DNA from: CAVYUC01 sp963783085
GTDB taxonomy: Bacteria > Bacteroidota > Bacteroidia > Bacteroidales > Prolixibacteraceae
DNA: 64,000 nt
Assembly (NCBI GenBank): GCA_963783085.1
Contig: CAWAMJ010000008.1
Location: forward strand, 186,001-250,000
Direction of reading: 5' to 3'
Numbering within the stretch: the stretch's first letter is position 1; the number at the start of each line of letters is the position of its first letter. Below the pieces are notes generated by a model, which worked only from the letters and a program-made list of their open reading frames with translations, was not told where the DNA came from and did no database searches. This document shows, in pieces, positions 16,583-25,914 of this stretch. The translations under genes and the position numbers were made by a program.

Positions 16583-18655
16583 TTATTTCCAAACAATAAC
16601 CTTTGTTTCTTCCGGTAAAATATCAAGCGAATTTCCTTTTATATTATCTCCGGATTCTGAAAAAATTACTTCCGGTGTACCAGCAAAACCATTGAAACCA
16701 AGTGAAATGGTATGGGCACTATTGTCTTTATTTACAATAATGGTAACCAGTGAGTTACCCGAGCGCAGCGTTTTCATCAATACATTTTTATGTGGTTCGC
16801 TGAATTTCACCGGAATTTTATTCAGGCTTGCGGCAGCTTCTTTTTGCAGGAAAGTACTCAATGCATTGTAATCACCCAAAATCCAGCTTCCCAAACCGAT
16901 GGGTGACGGAATCCAAAGCACTTCGCCTTTACCGGATTTATTCCGGATTCCAATTACCTCATTATTTTCATTTTTGATTGCACTTCCGTTTTTTGCCTGT
17001 AGAAATCCTTTCCATAAATGTGCCGGAAGCTGCACATCGTCAACTTCCACGTTAAAAACATTTTCAACCAATTTAAATTCGCTTACATTTCCCCCAAAGA
17101 GTTTTTCAAAATCGAAACCGGTTTTCATAGTGTTGTGCATGTTTTCATCGAAAAATGCTGTTAGACCATCAACAATCAATTTTCCACCGTATGAAACAAA
17201 ATTCTCCAGCGAATCGGGATAATTTCCGGGCATGGAAATCTGGTGCGCCAGAATAATAGTTTCGCCCGTATAATCATTTTTAGAAAAATCAAACTCATTC
17301 AACGCTTTCAGGTTTGGTGAGATGCCCATTTCGCTCAGTGCCGTAAAATATCCTAACGCCGATTTCATAACTCCACCGGGATTGCGGCCTTCGTACGGCC
17401 CTCCCCTGCCGGTCATTTTTGATTCAGCCCATAGCGATTCACGTGCATACAAGATGGAAATATGTGGTTCTGCTTTTGTTGAATTGGCAAAAAGTTCCCC
17501 GTGCTGCTGAATAGTTTTTGCAACTTTCGCAGCCATCGCCATCCGGTCTGAAGGCTGATCCTGGAAATCAAGCAGCGCCCATTCGCCAGCTTCAATCCCG
17601 GAACTGCGCGGGTTCAAAGTCCAGAAAATGGTCCCTTTGGCCTGGGTGCCGGTAATGATCCAAAGCCACTGGGCAATTTCCTCTTTGGTTGGGCACATTG
17701 GATTCCCACCGCTGTACGTATTGTTTCCGCCCTGCAATTCAGTCATAAACCAGGGCAGGCTTCCGGCGCCCGAATAAATGATTTCACTGTTTGCCGACAT
17801 GGCCGTCGCATACTGCTGTCGGGAGAAATAACTAAAATGCCAGCTCGGGTGCGCTGAACCTCCCAGGCTTGTCAGAAATTTTCGCCATTCCGGGAAATTG
17901 TATTCCGCCACATTGCTGAAAATAGCGTGACTGTTTACATGGATATCGTGGTTCGGATCGTACTTTTTAATTTCATCTGCTATCCGGTTTAAAAACCAGG
18001 TTTCGTAACTGAGCAAAAACTGTTCATCGGTTAAATCCACCAGCACCGGATAGCCATTCCGGGTATATTCCTTTTTCGGATGCTTTTTTAGCCATTCGTT
18101 ATATTTCATTTCTGAAAATTCGTTCTGCGGAATTTTTCCACCGGTGCCTGGTTCGTTAATTAAAACCCAGCCAAATAAACTTTCGAAATTACTAAAATGA
18201 GTTACTGCTTTTTCGATGAATTGTGCAATTGAAGCCAAATGTTCTTCCGAACGCGGAAATTTAAACCCGCCGATGTCGGTTTTTTCGGTATACGGAAAAA
18301 GTGTAGCATAAATATGAATGCCGTATTTTTCAGCTGCTTTAAAAGCTTCGTCGAAAAGGCTGAAATCCCAATTGTAGTTTGCGTCGCGCATGTATGACTC
18401 AAACATCCGTATCCGGCACACACTCATATTGTTTTCCTTTAACTGACGGAACCAGTTGTCAATATCTTCGTGAGTTTGACCGGGTTCGATAAAAACCTGC
18501 GCCCCGATAAATGGAATTATATCTTTTTTCAACGGCGGTTTCAGCGTGTGTTGATTCCCGTTCTCCACACGTTGCATGAAATATGCTTGAGAATTGAAAG
18601 AAGCAAATGATAACAAAATGAAAATGAGAAGTATATATTTCGGAAAGTTTATCAT
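16583..18655 (-). CDS. Clan GH-A glycoside hydrolase, GH42-like, secreted
   Basis: A 690-residue protein with an N-terminal signal (MINFPKYILLIFILLSFASF). Residues about 50-390 form a TIM-barrel glycosidase: IDNWFRQLKENNMSVCRIRMFE, the acid/base Glu in INEPG (about Glu168) and a nucleophile candidate in WFMTELQGG (about Glu306). This is followed by a flavodoxin-like domain (about 400-560; ISILYARESLWAES, GYFTALSEMGISP, SYGGKLIVDGL) resembling the trimerisation domain of GH42 beta-galactosidases, and a beta domain at the C-terminus. The nearest family by layout is GH42, but the active-site surroundings are not those of classic beta-galactosidases, so substrate is open. A distinct uncharacterised GH-A subgroup is also possible. 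Confidence 0.75.
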   Translation of the reverse strand: MINFPKYILLIFILLSFASFNSQAYFMQRVENGNQHTLKPPLKKDIIPFIGAQVFIEPGQTHEDIDNWFRQLKENNMSVCRIRMFESYMRDANYNWDFSLFDEAFKAAEKYGIHIYATLFPYTEKTDIGGFKFPRSEEHLASIAQFIEKAVTHFSNFESLFGWVLINEPGTGGKIPQNEFSEMKYNEWLKKHPKKEYTRNGYPVLVDLTDEQFLLSYETWFLNRIADEIKKYDPNHDIHVNSHAIFSNVAEYNFPEWRKFLTSLGGSAHPSWHFSYFSRQQYATAMSANSEIIYSGAGSLPWFMTELQGGNNTYSGGNPMCPTKEEIAQWLWIITGTQAKGTIFWTLNPRSSGIEAGEWALLDFQDQPSDRMAMAAKVAKTIQQHGELFANSTKAEPHISILYARESLWAESKMTGRGGPYEGRNPGGVMKSALGYFTALSEMGISPNLKALNEFDFSKNDYTGETIILAHQISMPGNYPDSLENFVSYGGKLIVDGLTAFFDENMHNTMKTGFDFEKLFGGNVSEFKLVENVFNVEVDDVQLPAHLWKGFLQAKNGSAIKNENNEVIGIRNKSGKGEVLWIPSPIGLGSWILGDYNALSTFLQKEAAASLNKIPVKFSEPHKNVLMKTLRSGNSLVTIIVNKDNSAHTISLGFNGFAGTPEVIFSESGDNIKGNSLDILPEETKVIVWK

Positions 18656-18888
18656 TGGTTCATATCTTTATGTTTTCGCAGGTAAAAATAACAATAACCG
18701 GGTCAATAATAATTCAGCAGAGAAAAAATTTCAAACCAGGAAATGGCGCAGTTGTGCTCCCCCGTCAAACGTTCCACAAACATCCTTTACAATATTTCAG
18801 ATCGCGCACAGTATGTTTTTAATTGCAGAAAAACGAACCGTTTCATTTCGGACCAATTGATTGCAGCGCTTTCTCCGTCTGATACCGG

Positions 18889-19014
18889 ATGAGTTGGATT
18901 AATCAATGGTTGCAACTTCAGGAAAAACGTGAAAAAGAGCTGGAAGACCGGAAGAAAAAATGGGAAAAAAACAGAGAAAGTTTATTCATTATAAAAAAAG
19001 GTAACTATTTTTAA
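18889..19014 (+). CDS. Possible 41-residue small protein
   Basis: An ATG at 18889 opens a 41-codon frame beginning MSWINQWLQLQ and continuing with a strongly charged helix rich in Glu, Lys and Arg, ending at TAA just 25 nt before the PIG-L gene. It would form one amphipathic helix. No family is recognised and there is no ribosome-binding sequence, which is normal in this phylum. It might be a real leader protein or a chance frame. Confidence 0.25.
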   Translation: MSWINQWLQLQEKREKELEDRKKKWEKNRESLFIIKKGNYF

Positions 19015-19039
19015 CTGAAAAATTTCTAAACCTGTAATT

Positions 19040-19915
19040 ATGGAAAAATTAACTTCGCTTTTATTGTTGGTACTTTTATCTGTATCAGTTGTATTCTCAC
19101 AGGAAAAAATAAATGTAGTTGTTATTGGCGCACATCCCGATGATTGTGACAGTGATGCCGGCGGAACTGCCATCAAATTTGCGCAGGCCGGGCACCGGGT
19201 TTTGTTTGTGTCGTTAACCAATGGCGACGCAGGGCATTATGCAAAAGGTGGTGGTGCGCTGGCGAAAATAAGAATCGCCGAGGCACAGGAAGCCGGAAAA
19301 CGGTTTGGCGTGAAATACGTTGTTCTGAATAATCACGACGGCGAATTAATGCCGACTCTAAAAAACAGATTCGATGTTATTCGGTTAATCAGGGAATGGA
19401 ATGCTGATGTTGTTATTGGTCCGCGTCCCAACGATTATCATCCCGATCATCGAAATACTGCTGTTTTGTTGCAGGATGCTGCTTACATGGTAATTGTACC
19501 GAATGTTGTTCCCGACACGCCTCCGCTGGAGAAAAATCCTGTTTTCCTTTATTCTGAAGATCATTTTCAGAAACCATATCCGTTCGAACCCGATATTGCA
19601 GTCGATATTTCGGATGTTTTCAATCAAAAAATATACGCCATGGCGGCGCATGAATCGCAGTTTTTTGAATGGCTGCCATGGACTGCGGGACGATTGGAAC
19701 AGGTTCCTTCCGGTAAAAAAGAACGCCTTGAATGGCTGGCTAACTGGAGAAAACCTGCTATCAACGATAAAACCAGGGAATCGTTGACTAAATGGTACGG
19801 GCCACAAAAAGGAAATGCGGTAAAAGTTGCCGAAGCATTTGAAATATGCGAATACGGAAAACAACCTTCTGATGAAGAAATCAAACGGCTTTTTCCGATG
19901 ATTGGCAGCAGGTGA
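19040..19915 (+). CDS. PIG-L family deacetylase, secreted
   Basis: A 291-residue LmbE/PIG-L-type zinc deacetylase with signal peptide MEKLTSLLLLVLLSVSVVFSQ. The metal and catalytic motif GAHPDD lies at about residues 30-35, and the second metal-site motif YHPDHRNT at about 133-140. The family removes acetyl groups from N-acetylglucosamine-type sugars. With the signal peptide it should act in the periplasm, and with the GH20 enzyme nearby it could process amino sugars released from a glycan; the substrate is inference. It is the only gene of its group on the plus strand, divergent from the GH42-like gene. Confidence 0.9.
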   Translation: MEKLTSLLLLVLLSVSVVFSQEKINVVVIGAHPDDCDSDAGGTAIKFAQAGHRVLFVSLTNGDAGHYAKGGGALAKIRIAEAQEAGKRFGVKYVVLNNHDGELMPTLKNRFDVIRLIREWNADVVIGPRPNDYHPDHRNTAVLLQDAAYMVIVPNVVPDTPPLEKNPVFLYSEDHFQKPYPFEPDIAVDISDVFNQKIYAMAAHESQFFEWLPWTAGRLEQVPSGKKERLEWLANWRKPAINDKTRESLTKWYGPQKGNAVKVAEAFEICEYGKQPSDEEIKRLFPMIGSR

Positions 19916-19937
19916 TACTGATTCAATGAAATTTTTC

Positions 19938-19971
19938 AGGAGGCTGTCTTACAAAAGGACAGCCTTCTTTT
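19938..19971 (+). terminator. Intrinsic terminator after PIG-L gene
   Basis: AGGCTGTC pairs with GACAGCCT around a 9-nt loop, extended by a G-T wobble and two further pairs, then TTT. It begins 22 nt after the stop codon. Confidence 0.8.
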
Positions 19972-20445
19972 ATGATAATGAAATTGATGTAATTTAGTTA
20001 GCGTCCTTCAGGTAAAATGTTGAATGGTTTGTAACACCCCAATTATTCAGAGCGGGCAATACCTGATATCGCTGGCCCAGTTCGAGCTAATTAATAATTT
20101 AATATTATAATTACCACTTTTTTCTTATTATAATATTATGCGCGTATACTATAAATCTAAAATTTTCCAAATTTGAAATGTTTTATTTACGTTAAATTAC
20201 TGTATCCTCTTTTTGGCACTTACTGTTTTTTTTACGTTTTCATTAATGTACTGATAACAAAATAAATGGGTTACTCATTTGGAATTTGCCTTAACTTTTC
20301 ATAAAGCCTGTATCAAATTGAACCGTAACCAATTAAATTCAAATATTCCATTTTATTCCAAGAAATACTATAGAAACATTTCATTTGTTTCCATACATAT
20401 TTTTGTTTTATTTGTTCCTCTGTGAAAAATCAGAAACCTAACAAT
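19972..20445. other. AT-rich gene-free stretch
   Basis: About 470 bp of strongly AT-rich sequence with no credible reading frame. TATTTTTG at 20398-20405 matches the -7 consensus TAnnTTTG on the plus strand, but no -33 element lies at the right distance. It probably holds the promoter for the leader that follows. Nothing else was recognised. Confidence 0.4.
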
Positions 20446-20520
20446 ATGAATTATTTGAACCGAAAGTTTTATGTCATCTTAAGGCACCGGAATGTGTCGG
20501 GAGATGGTTTAATTTCATAG
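20446..20520 (+). CDS. Possible 24-residue leader reading frame
   Basis: ATG at 20446 follows AAACCTAACAAT, the same start context found before the T9SS gene at 53577. The frame runs 24 codons (starting MNYLNRKFYVILRHRN) to TAG, 14 nt before a strong hairpin-plus-T element. It has no amino-acid run suited to classic attenuation. It may be a translated leader or a remnant of a lost N-terminus. Confidence 0.25.
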   Translation: MNYLNRKFYVILRHRNVSGDGLIS

Positions 20521-20534
20521 TATCTAAAGTTGAA

Positions 20535-20573
20535 TTGTCGATGGCGAAAGCCATCGGCAATTTCTTGTTTTTT
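20535..20573 (+). terminator. GAAA-loop terminator or attenuator in the leader of the T9SS gene
   Basis: TTGTCGATGGC-GAAA-GCCATCGGCAA is an 11-bp stem (one T-G wobble) closed by a GNRA tetraloop, followed by TTTCTTGTTTTTT. It lies on the coding strand 104 nt before the start of the 1315-residue gene. Read on the other strand there is no T-tract. It would end a short upstream transcript or attenuate the downstream gene. Confidence 0.7.
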
Positions 20574-20676
20574 AACGGATACCACGAAATGAAAATGAAT
20601 GCAGACACTACGCCAAAAAAACAGCCGATTAATATTTTCCGAGATATATATCATTAATAATTAAAAATCAAAATGT

Positions 20677-23600
20677 ATGAAATTAAAACTTTTACTTCTC
20701 TTGTTTTTGATTTCGACCGGTTTTCTGAAAGCTCAGGATACCATTCGAACGTTAATAATCAGTGAGGCGCGAATGAACTCACAAGGCGACGCGTATGTTG
20801 AAATAACCAACATGGGCGATGCATCGGTTGACATCAGCCAGTTTAAATTTGGTTTGATGCGTCCCTGGATTCCGGAACCGGTACTCGATGTATGGAAAGA
20901 TGCATGGGTTCCGGAAGGAAATCGTTTTTTTATGCTGCCACAGCATGAACTGCAACCCGGCGATTCGTATGTTCTGACAACTGCTTATGATTTTGGGCCG
21001 GAACAGTATAAAAAGAAAATTGCAGGATTTGAAGGCAACGAAAGGAACAAACAACGCGGAATGTATGAATTGGCCGATTTCCTGATTCATGTTGCGGAAC
21101 CAAAAGGCGATGCAACCGACAGCGTTACTACTGACGATGTTTACGGAGATGCTTATCCATGGACATTCGAAACCTGGGGAGGTCGTGGTTGTTTCTACCT
21201 GGAACAGCACCTGAACGAAACCGACTCGGTTGTTATCGATCAGGTTGGCGGTGTATTTGATAACGAAGGAAAAAACTTCTCTCATGCTTATAATGTTGCC
21301 GGCGTTACCGACGCTACCGGAAATTCCATTCTGGTGCGTAAATTCGATGTGAAAAAAGGTAACCTCGATTTTGCAAGTGCGAGAGGTGTTGGACTGGACG
21401 ATTCAGAATGGATTCCAATTCCGGCGCCGGGTGGAAAATACCGCGATCCATACTGGACAGTTGGTAATCACGGCGATTACAACCTGGATGAAAACACTTT
21501 TGTTTCCGATGAAATTGAAGTCGACCTGGTAAATAAAACCATTACCGTACCATGGGGAACCCGCAGGGGCGACGGTATTATGCACAAAATGGAGAAAAAA
21601 CCGGGTGTCGCCTGGGAATATCATCTTTCACCTTCTTACGAAGATTCGTTAACTCATGCAGCATGCACCGGCGACCAACTTACCGTGTACGTTTGCGGGA
21701 GTGATTTGGACATGGAAACATTCGACATCATCGTTGCTGAACCTGCTGCCGATGTTAATACAGTTGTACCGGTTTCGAACCTCGATGCAGACGGTTGGTG
21801 GAGAGATGATAATGAAGAAGGCATTCTTGACTGGCCAAGGGTAACCGAACATGAATCGGGTGTTGATACCATTACCGGAAACTGGTTTGGCATTCCGTAT
21901 GCAACCCGCACCGACAGTTTGCTTGAACGCCTGGAAAAAGCATCGAATGCAACCTGGGACTTTGAATGGGTTGACAATGTTGAACGCCCTGACCTGAAAA
22001 ATGGAGATAAACTGGTAGTAACCGCCGAAAATGGTGACACCAAAGAATATTACATCCAGGTTCGTCCGTATGAACCCAGCCACAACGCAGCTTTAACTGC
22101 TGTTACATGGCCGGATATACCAGACTTTTACCGCGATATTTATGGCTGGATCGGCGATACCATACCGAATTTTAATTCAACAACCTACAATTACCGTGTA
22201 CAGGTTCCTTGGGATGTAGACGGAATTCCTGCACTGGTTGCTAAAAAAGCCAGCTTAAATGCAAAAGTTGAAGTAGTTCGTGCAACAACACTCTCCGGCA
22301 CTGTTGATCAGAGAACTGTCAAATTTATCGTAACTGCCGAAGACGACAGCGTGTCACATACATATAATATAGAGCTGGTGAAGGAAAAAGACTTTTCAAA
22401 AATTCAACCTTATACGCCAGACCCATTTCTTTCTGAATATGTATTTCAGGATCAGTGGAATAACGGTTTTGCTGAAATTATGAACCCGGGAAACCAGCCA
22501 CTCGACCTGAGTAACTACATGTTTGCCATGGCATGGATTACCAATCCTGCTGATATGATTGCATCTCGTTCCGGTGAAGATGAATGGCTCGATCGTTATG
22601 ACAAGTACGTTCCAGGTTATAAATGGGTGGATGAAGCCACCTGGGCAGTAAGTCCGGGAATTCTGGAACAGGACCTGAACGTGAACCCGATTGTACAACC
22701 CGGCGATGTATTTGCAATGGGATCTATCGTGGACGATAACAATTCATTTGCATCGTGGTTGCCCGATTATGTATGGCCGGTGCCTGCCCAACTGGATGTT
22801 CAGTTTAATAATTATTCCGGACACAACACTTATTCAAATCCATGGGGTGAACCAATTAGTGCTAATGGTGCTCCGGTTCGCAAATGGTCAAATTCACAAT
22901 GGTACATGTTCAAAATTTTGAACGACTCGGTAAAACTTGGTTTGAAACCGGCTACCGACCCGAATGATTTTGAATTGATCGAAGTGTTTGGTATGAGTGA
23001 AACAACAGATTGGGTAATCGGCGGCGAACCAGCCAACCAGATTACCAGCTGGATCAGAAAACCTCAGATTTTCAAAGGAAATCCCGATTTTGAAGGTTCT
23101 TTCGGTACAAATCCTGACGATTGTGAATGGACCTGGAAGAACCGTGCTTACTGGCAATCTAAAAACGCCGGATGGCCGCTCGAAATTCTTAATATCGGCA
23201 ACGATGTTGGCCAGCATTTCATGAACCCGCCGACTCATTACATGTCAACTGTTACGTCAGTTGTTTATAAAGTGAGCGACGGTTATTCCATGAATGAAGG
23301 AATCCGCGGCGTTCGCACCGGCCAAACAGTTACCGGTTTATTTGGGAATGTTGTAAAAGCCAATGAAAATCAATCGCTGAAAGTAATCAGCGCTGCCGAC
23401 GGTTCAGAACTGGCTGCCGATGCTTTGTTAAGCATGAACGACACATTGGTGGTAATGTCTGCCGACAGCACTAATACAACCAAATACGTACTGAATGTAA
23501 CCGAAGAAGGGTTGAATTCCAATGCTGTTCTTACCTCCGTAAAATACGACATTGACATTACCCAGCAACCTTCTGCGGTTGGTGAAAAAAGTACCGCAGA

Positions 23601-24624
23601 AACGGGTAGCGGAACTATCAGCGGATTCGAATATGGCACACAGTTGAAAACGGTCCTTGCCAACATCACTGTTCCCGCCGGAGCATCGTTAACTGCTATT
23701 GATGCCGACGGAGCTTACGTTCCGCTTACAATGCTGAACTACGATACAACTTACGTTAACGTGACTGTTAACCACAACACTTATTTTGTAGTGGTGGCAG
23801 AAGATGGTGTTACAACAATTAATTACCAGCTCAGGCCGCAGGTATCCGATAATTCAGCTTTTATTACATCTGACCTTTATTCTGTCGATCAGAAAGACTT
23901 GCTGGTTCAGTATGTACCGCGCGGCACTTCCGTTTACAACTTCATCGCCAACGTTGTTCCTTCAGTAGGAGCATCTTTGAAAGTGATGGACAAATTAGGT
24001 CTGGAAAGAACTGATGGACAGCTTTATCAGGATGACCGTGTTATTGTGACCTCGCCGAATGGGGAAGTCCAAACGGTTTATTACCTGTCGATGTTACGCA
24101 CAGCTACCACACCTCATACCACATATCTGGCTTATGTAACTTCCAAAGTTTACCCGGTTGACCAGGTGAACCTTGAAATTTCAAGCCTCGGCAAAGGCAC
24201 CGAATTATCTACGTTCTACTCAAGGATTACTCCGGTTATGGGTGCACAGGCAATTGTAGTGGATGGCAGTGGAACTGAAAAAACTTCAGGTGTTCTGGAA
24301 GCCGGCGATATGCTAAAAGTTACATCGGCTGACGGAGCAGTAGAAGTTACTTACATGCTTAATATTGAAACTTCAGCTACATTGAACGATGCTGCAAATA
24401 TTTCAATTTACCCGAATCCAACCAATGGAAAAGTAAATGTATCGGGTGTTGAAAACGGCTGCAGAATTCAGGTTTTCAGTTCTACAGGAGCAAATATCAG
24501 CGATATCAGGGCTCGTAGAAATACCGAAAGCATTTCGCTCGACGGACATCCTGCCGGAATGTACCTGATCGTAATTAGCAAAGATGACCAATTGATTGGC
24601 CGTTATAAAGTTTTAAGAAGATAA
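20677..24624 (+). CDS. Large T9SS-exported protein with lamin-tail-like and repeated beta domains
   Basis: A 1315-residue protein with signal peptide MKLKLLLLLFLISTGFLKAQ and a C-terminal type A sorting domain (from about 1243: ISIYPNPTNGKVNVSG through AGMYLIVISKDD and GRYKVLRR). Two lamin-tail-like regions appear, one near residues 28-130 (SEARMNSQGDAYVEITNMGD) and one near 588-690 (FAEIMNPGNQPLDLSNYMF). The C-terminal third holds four related beta repeats of about 90 residues, each opening TS-x-x-Y-x-V and closing with a tyrosine strand such as YVLNV, YYLSM or YMLNI. Such proteins are carried through the outer membrane by the type IX system and anchored at the surface or released. No enzyme motif was seen; an adhesive or structural role is inference. 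Confidence 0.85.
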   Translation: MKLKLLLLLFLISTGFLKAQDTIRTLIISEARMNSQGDAYVEITNMGDASVDISQFKFGLMRPWIPEPVLDVWKDAWVPEGNRFFMLPQHELQPGDSYVLTTAYDFGPEQYKKKIAGFEGNERNKQRGMYELADFLIHVAEPKGDATDSVTTDDVYGDAYPWTFETWGGRGCFYLEQHLNETDSVVIDQVGGVFDNEGKNFSHAYNVAGVTDATGNSILVRKFDVKKGNLDFASARGVGLDDSEWIPIPAPGGKYRDPYWTVGNHGDYNLDENTFVSDEIEVDLVNKTITVPWGTRRGDGIMHKMEKKPGVAWEYHLSPSYEDSLTHAACTGDQLTVYVCGSDLDMETFDIIVAEPAADVNTVVPVSNLDADGWWRDDNEEGILDWPRVTEHESGVDTITGNWFGIPYATRTDSLLERLEKASNATWDFEWVDNVERPDLKNGDKLVVTAENGDTKEYYIQVRPYEPSHNAALTAVTWPDIPDFYRDIYGWIGDTIPNFNSTTYNYRVQVPWDVDGIPALVAKKASLNAKVEVVRATTLSGTVDQRTVKFIVTAEDDSVSHTYNIELVKEKDFSKIQPYTPDPFLSEYVFQDQWNNGFAEIMNPGNQPLDLSNYMFAMAWITNPADMIASRSGEDEWLDRYDKYVPGYKWVDEATWAVSPGILEQDLNVNPIVQPGDVFAMGSIVDDNNSFASWLPDYVWPVPAQLDVQFNNYSGHNTYSNPWGEPISANGAPVRKWSNSQWYMFKILNDSVKLGLKPATDPNDFELIEVFGMSETTDWVIGGEPANQITSWIRKPQIFKGNPDFEGSFGTNPDDCEWTWKNRAYWQSKNAGWPLEILNIGNDVGQHFMNPPTHYMSTVTSVVYKVSDGYSMNEGIRGVRTGQTVTGLFGNVVKANENQSLKVISAADGSELAADALLSMNDTLVVMSADSTNTTKYVLNVTEEGLNSNAVLTSVKYDIDITQQPSAVGEKSTAETGSGTISGFEYGTQLKTVLANITVPAGASLTAIDADGAYVPLTMLNYDTTYVNVTVNHNTYFVVVAEDGVTTINYQLRPQVSDNSAFITSDLYSVDQKDLLVQYVPRGTSVYNFIANVVPSVGASLKVMDKLGLERTDGQLYQDDRVIVTSPNGEVQTVYYLSMLRTATTPHTTYLAYVTSKVYPVDQVNLEISSLGKGTELSTFYSRITPVMGAQAIVVDGSGTEKTSGVLEAGDMLKVTSADGAVEVTYMLNIETSATLNDAANISIYPNPTNGKVNVSGVENGCRIQVFSSTGANISDIRARRNTESISLDGHPAGMYLIVISKDDQLIGRYKVLRR

Positions 24625-24656
24625 ATTTTACGGGTTACAATCTTGCAATTAATGAG

Positions 24657-24684
24657 GCCGTCCGGGAAACCGGACGGCTTTTTT
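24657..24684 (+). terminator. Intrinsic terminator after the 1315-residue gene
   Basis: GCCGTCCGG-GAAA-CCGGACGGC is a perfect 9-bp stem with a GNRA tetraloop followed by six T residues, 33 nt after the stop codon. Confidence 0.95.
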
Positions 24685-24711
24685 CATACAGGTAACCATC
24701 AGCCGGTATGT

Positions 24712-24742
24712 TTTGGCATTGTCCGTTAAAATATTATTTTTA
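24712..24742 (+). promoter_or_regulatory. Bacteroidota-type promoter for the kinase/nucleotidyltransferase operon
   Basis: TTTG at 24712-24715, a 19-nt spacer and TATTTTTA at 24735-24742 fit the TTTG/TAnnTTTG pattern with one mismatch. The predicted start near 24749 leaves a leader of about 26 nt before the ATG at 24775. Confidence 0.6.
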
Positions 24743-24774
24743 TTCCTGCTTAAAACCAGATATTTAGTAAAACA

Positions 24775-25914
24775 ATGCCTGCTATACCTTTCATTAAAAC
24801 CAAAATCGGGACCACACACGTGGTTTACCTGCCAAACAAAAATTTGTATATCCAACTGGAAGAGCCTGCCTGGTTCATTTTCGACAGAACAGCCAAACAG
24901 CAACCAACAGAAACCATTGTCCGGCAATTTTCGCAAAAGTTTGGGACGAACGGGAATGACAGCCTCCAGTTTGTAAAACAGATTCAAAATCGCCTGGAAA
25001 ACAAATTGAACGGATCGCCCGCAAAAATTAAAACAGGACCAGTTATTCCGGCTAACAAACCGGGATGTAAACCGCATTTCATTCATCGTTATCTTGTTGG
25101 CGAAAAATTCTTTATCTTTCATTTTGAAACACACGAATTGAGAGGTTTCATTCATCCGTTGATCGGGCATTTGGAAACAAAAATAACTTCCGCCGAACCT
25201 TTTATTTTTGAACTTTACAACTATAAGCAAAATATAGTTTTCCGGACGAACGGAAAAGTGCAGGGTTCCTGGAAAAGAGACGAAAGCCACAAAGTTAAAG
25301 GTTGCATATTTATCCATTTTGCGACTGCTGTTTACGGCAAAAATTCTGGCGACTGGCTGATGACTGTTCATGCTTCGGCGATTTCCGACAGTACAAAAAC
25401 GTTATTGTTTCCTGCAAAGCCGGGCAGCGGCAAAACTACAATTGCTGCTCTTCTCGCTGCTAAAGGATTTCACCTTGTTTCCGATGATTTTGTGCCTGTA
25501 GATAAACATTTTCAGGCTTATCCTTTACCACTTGCCGTTTCGGTGAAAGCGGGAGCGGAAAAATTACTGGCGGCTGGTTTTCCCGAATTGGAAAACAAAA
25601 AATGCGTCTCCGTTTCGTCAACAAAAAAAGGATATTACCTGCCCGTCAGTTCAAAACATTACGAAAAACACGTGCTTCCCATTTTCGCATTTGTGTTTGT
25701 TGAATACAATCCGTCGGTTGATTTTCACCTGGAGAAACTGGAAACAACAGAAGGAATTCCCCTGCTTTTTGAAGAAGCCGGAATTCGTCCGTCAGCGGAA
25801 AATGCCGCTGTGTTTTTCAGGAAAATACAGGAAGTTTCTTTTTTCCGGTTGACCTACTCCAATACTCAGAAAGCAACAAATTCGGTAATCCAATTATTTC
25901 GGCATGGACAATAA
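24775..25914 (+). CDS. PqqD-like domain fused to HPr-kinase-like ATPase
   Basis: A 379-residue protein in two parts. Residues about 12-80 read like a PqqD/RiPP-recognition winged helix (NLYIQLEEPAWFIFDRTA, then ETIVRQFSQKFG). Residues about 100-375 resemble HPr serine kinase-like proteins: VHASAIS near 198, the P-loop PAKPGSGKTT at about 213-222 and SDDFVPV near 236. Related kinase, PqqD-like and nucleotidyltransferase genes travel together in exopolysaccharide/sorting loci and in some lasso-peptide loci, where the kinase phosphorylates a peptide. Here the PqqD part is fused to the kinase and a nucleotidyltransferase overlaps the 3' end by 11 nt. No precursor peptide was found nearby, so the substrate is unknown. 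Confidence 0.75.
   Translation: MPAIPFIKTKIGTTHVVYLPNKNLYIQLEEPAWFIFDRTAKQQPTETIVRQFSQKFGTNGNDSLQFVKQIQNRLENKLNGSPAKIKTGPVIPANKPGCKPHFIHRYLVGEKFFIFHFETHELRGFIHPLIGHLETKITSAEPFIFELYNYKQNIVFRTNGKVQGSWKRDESHKVKGCIFIHFATAVYGKNSGDWLMTVHASAISDSTKTLLFPAKPGSGKTTIAALLAAKGFHLVSDDFVPVDKHFQAYPLPLAVSVKAGAEKLLAAGFPELENKKCVSVSSTKKGYYLPVSSKHYEKHVLPIFAFVFVEYNPSVDFHLEKLETTEGIPLLFEEAGIRPSAENAAVFFRKIQEVSFFRLTYSNTQKATNSVIQLFRHGQ

Noticed and set aside
17869..17879. Third copy of the TTGTCAG repeat arm inside the GH42-like gene
   Set aside because: Only the short arm matches and the second arm is missing; it is coding sequence.
20469..20654. 61-codon minus-strand frame covering the leader hairpin
   Set aside because: It reads through the stem-loop and has no recognisable features; the hairpin explains the sequence better.
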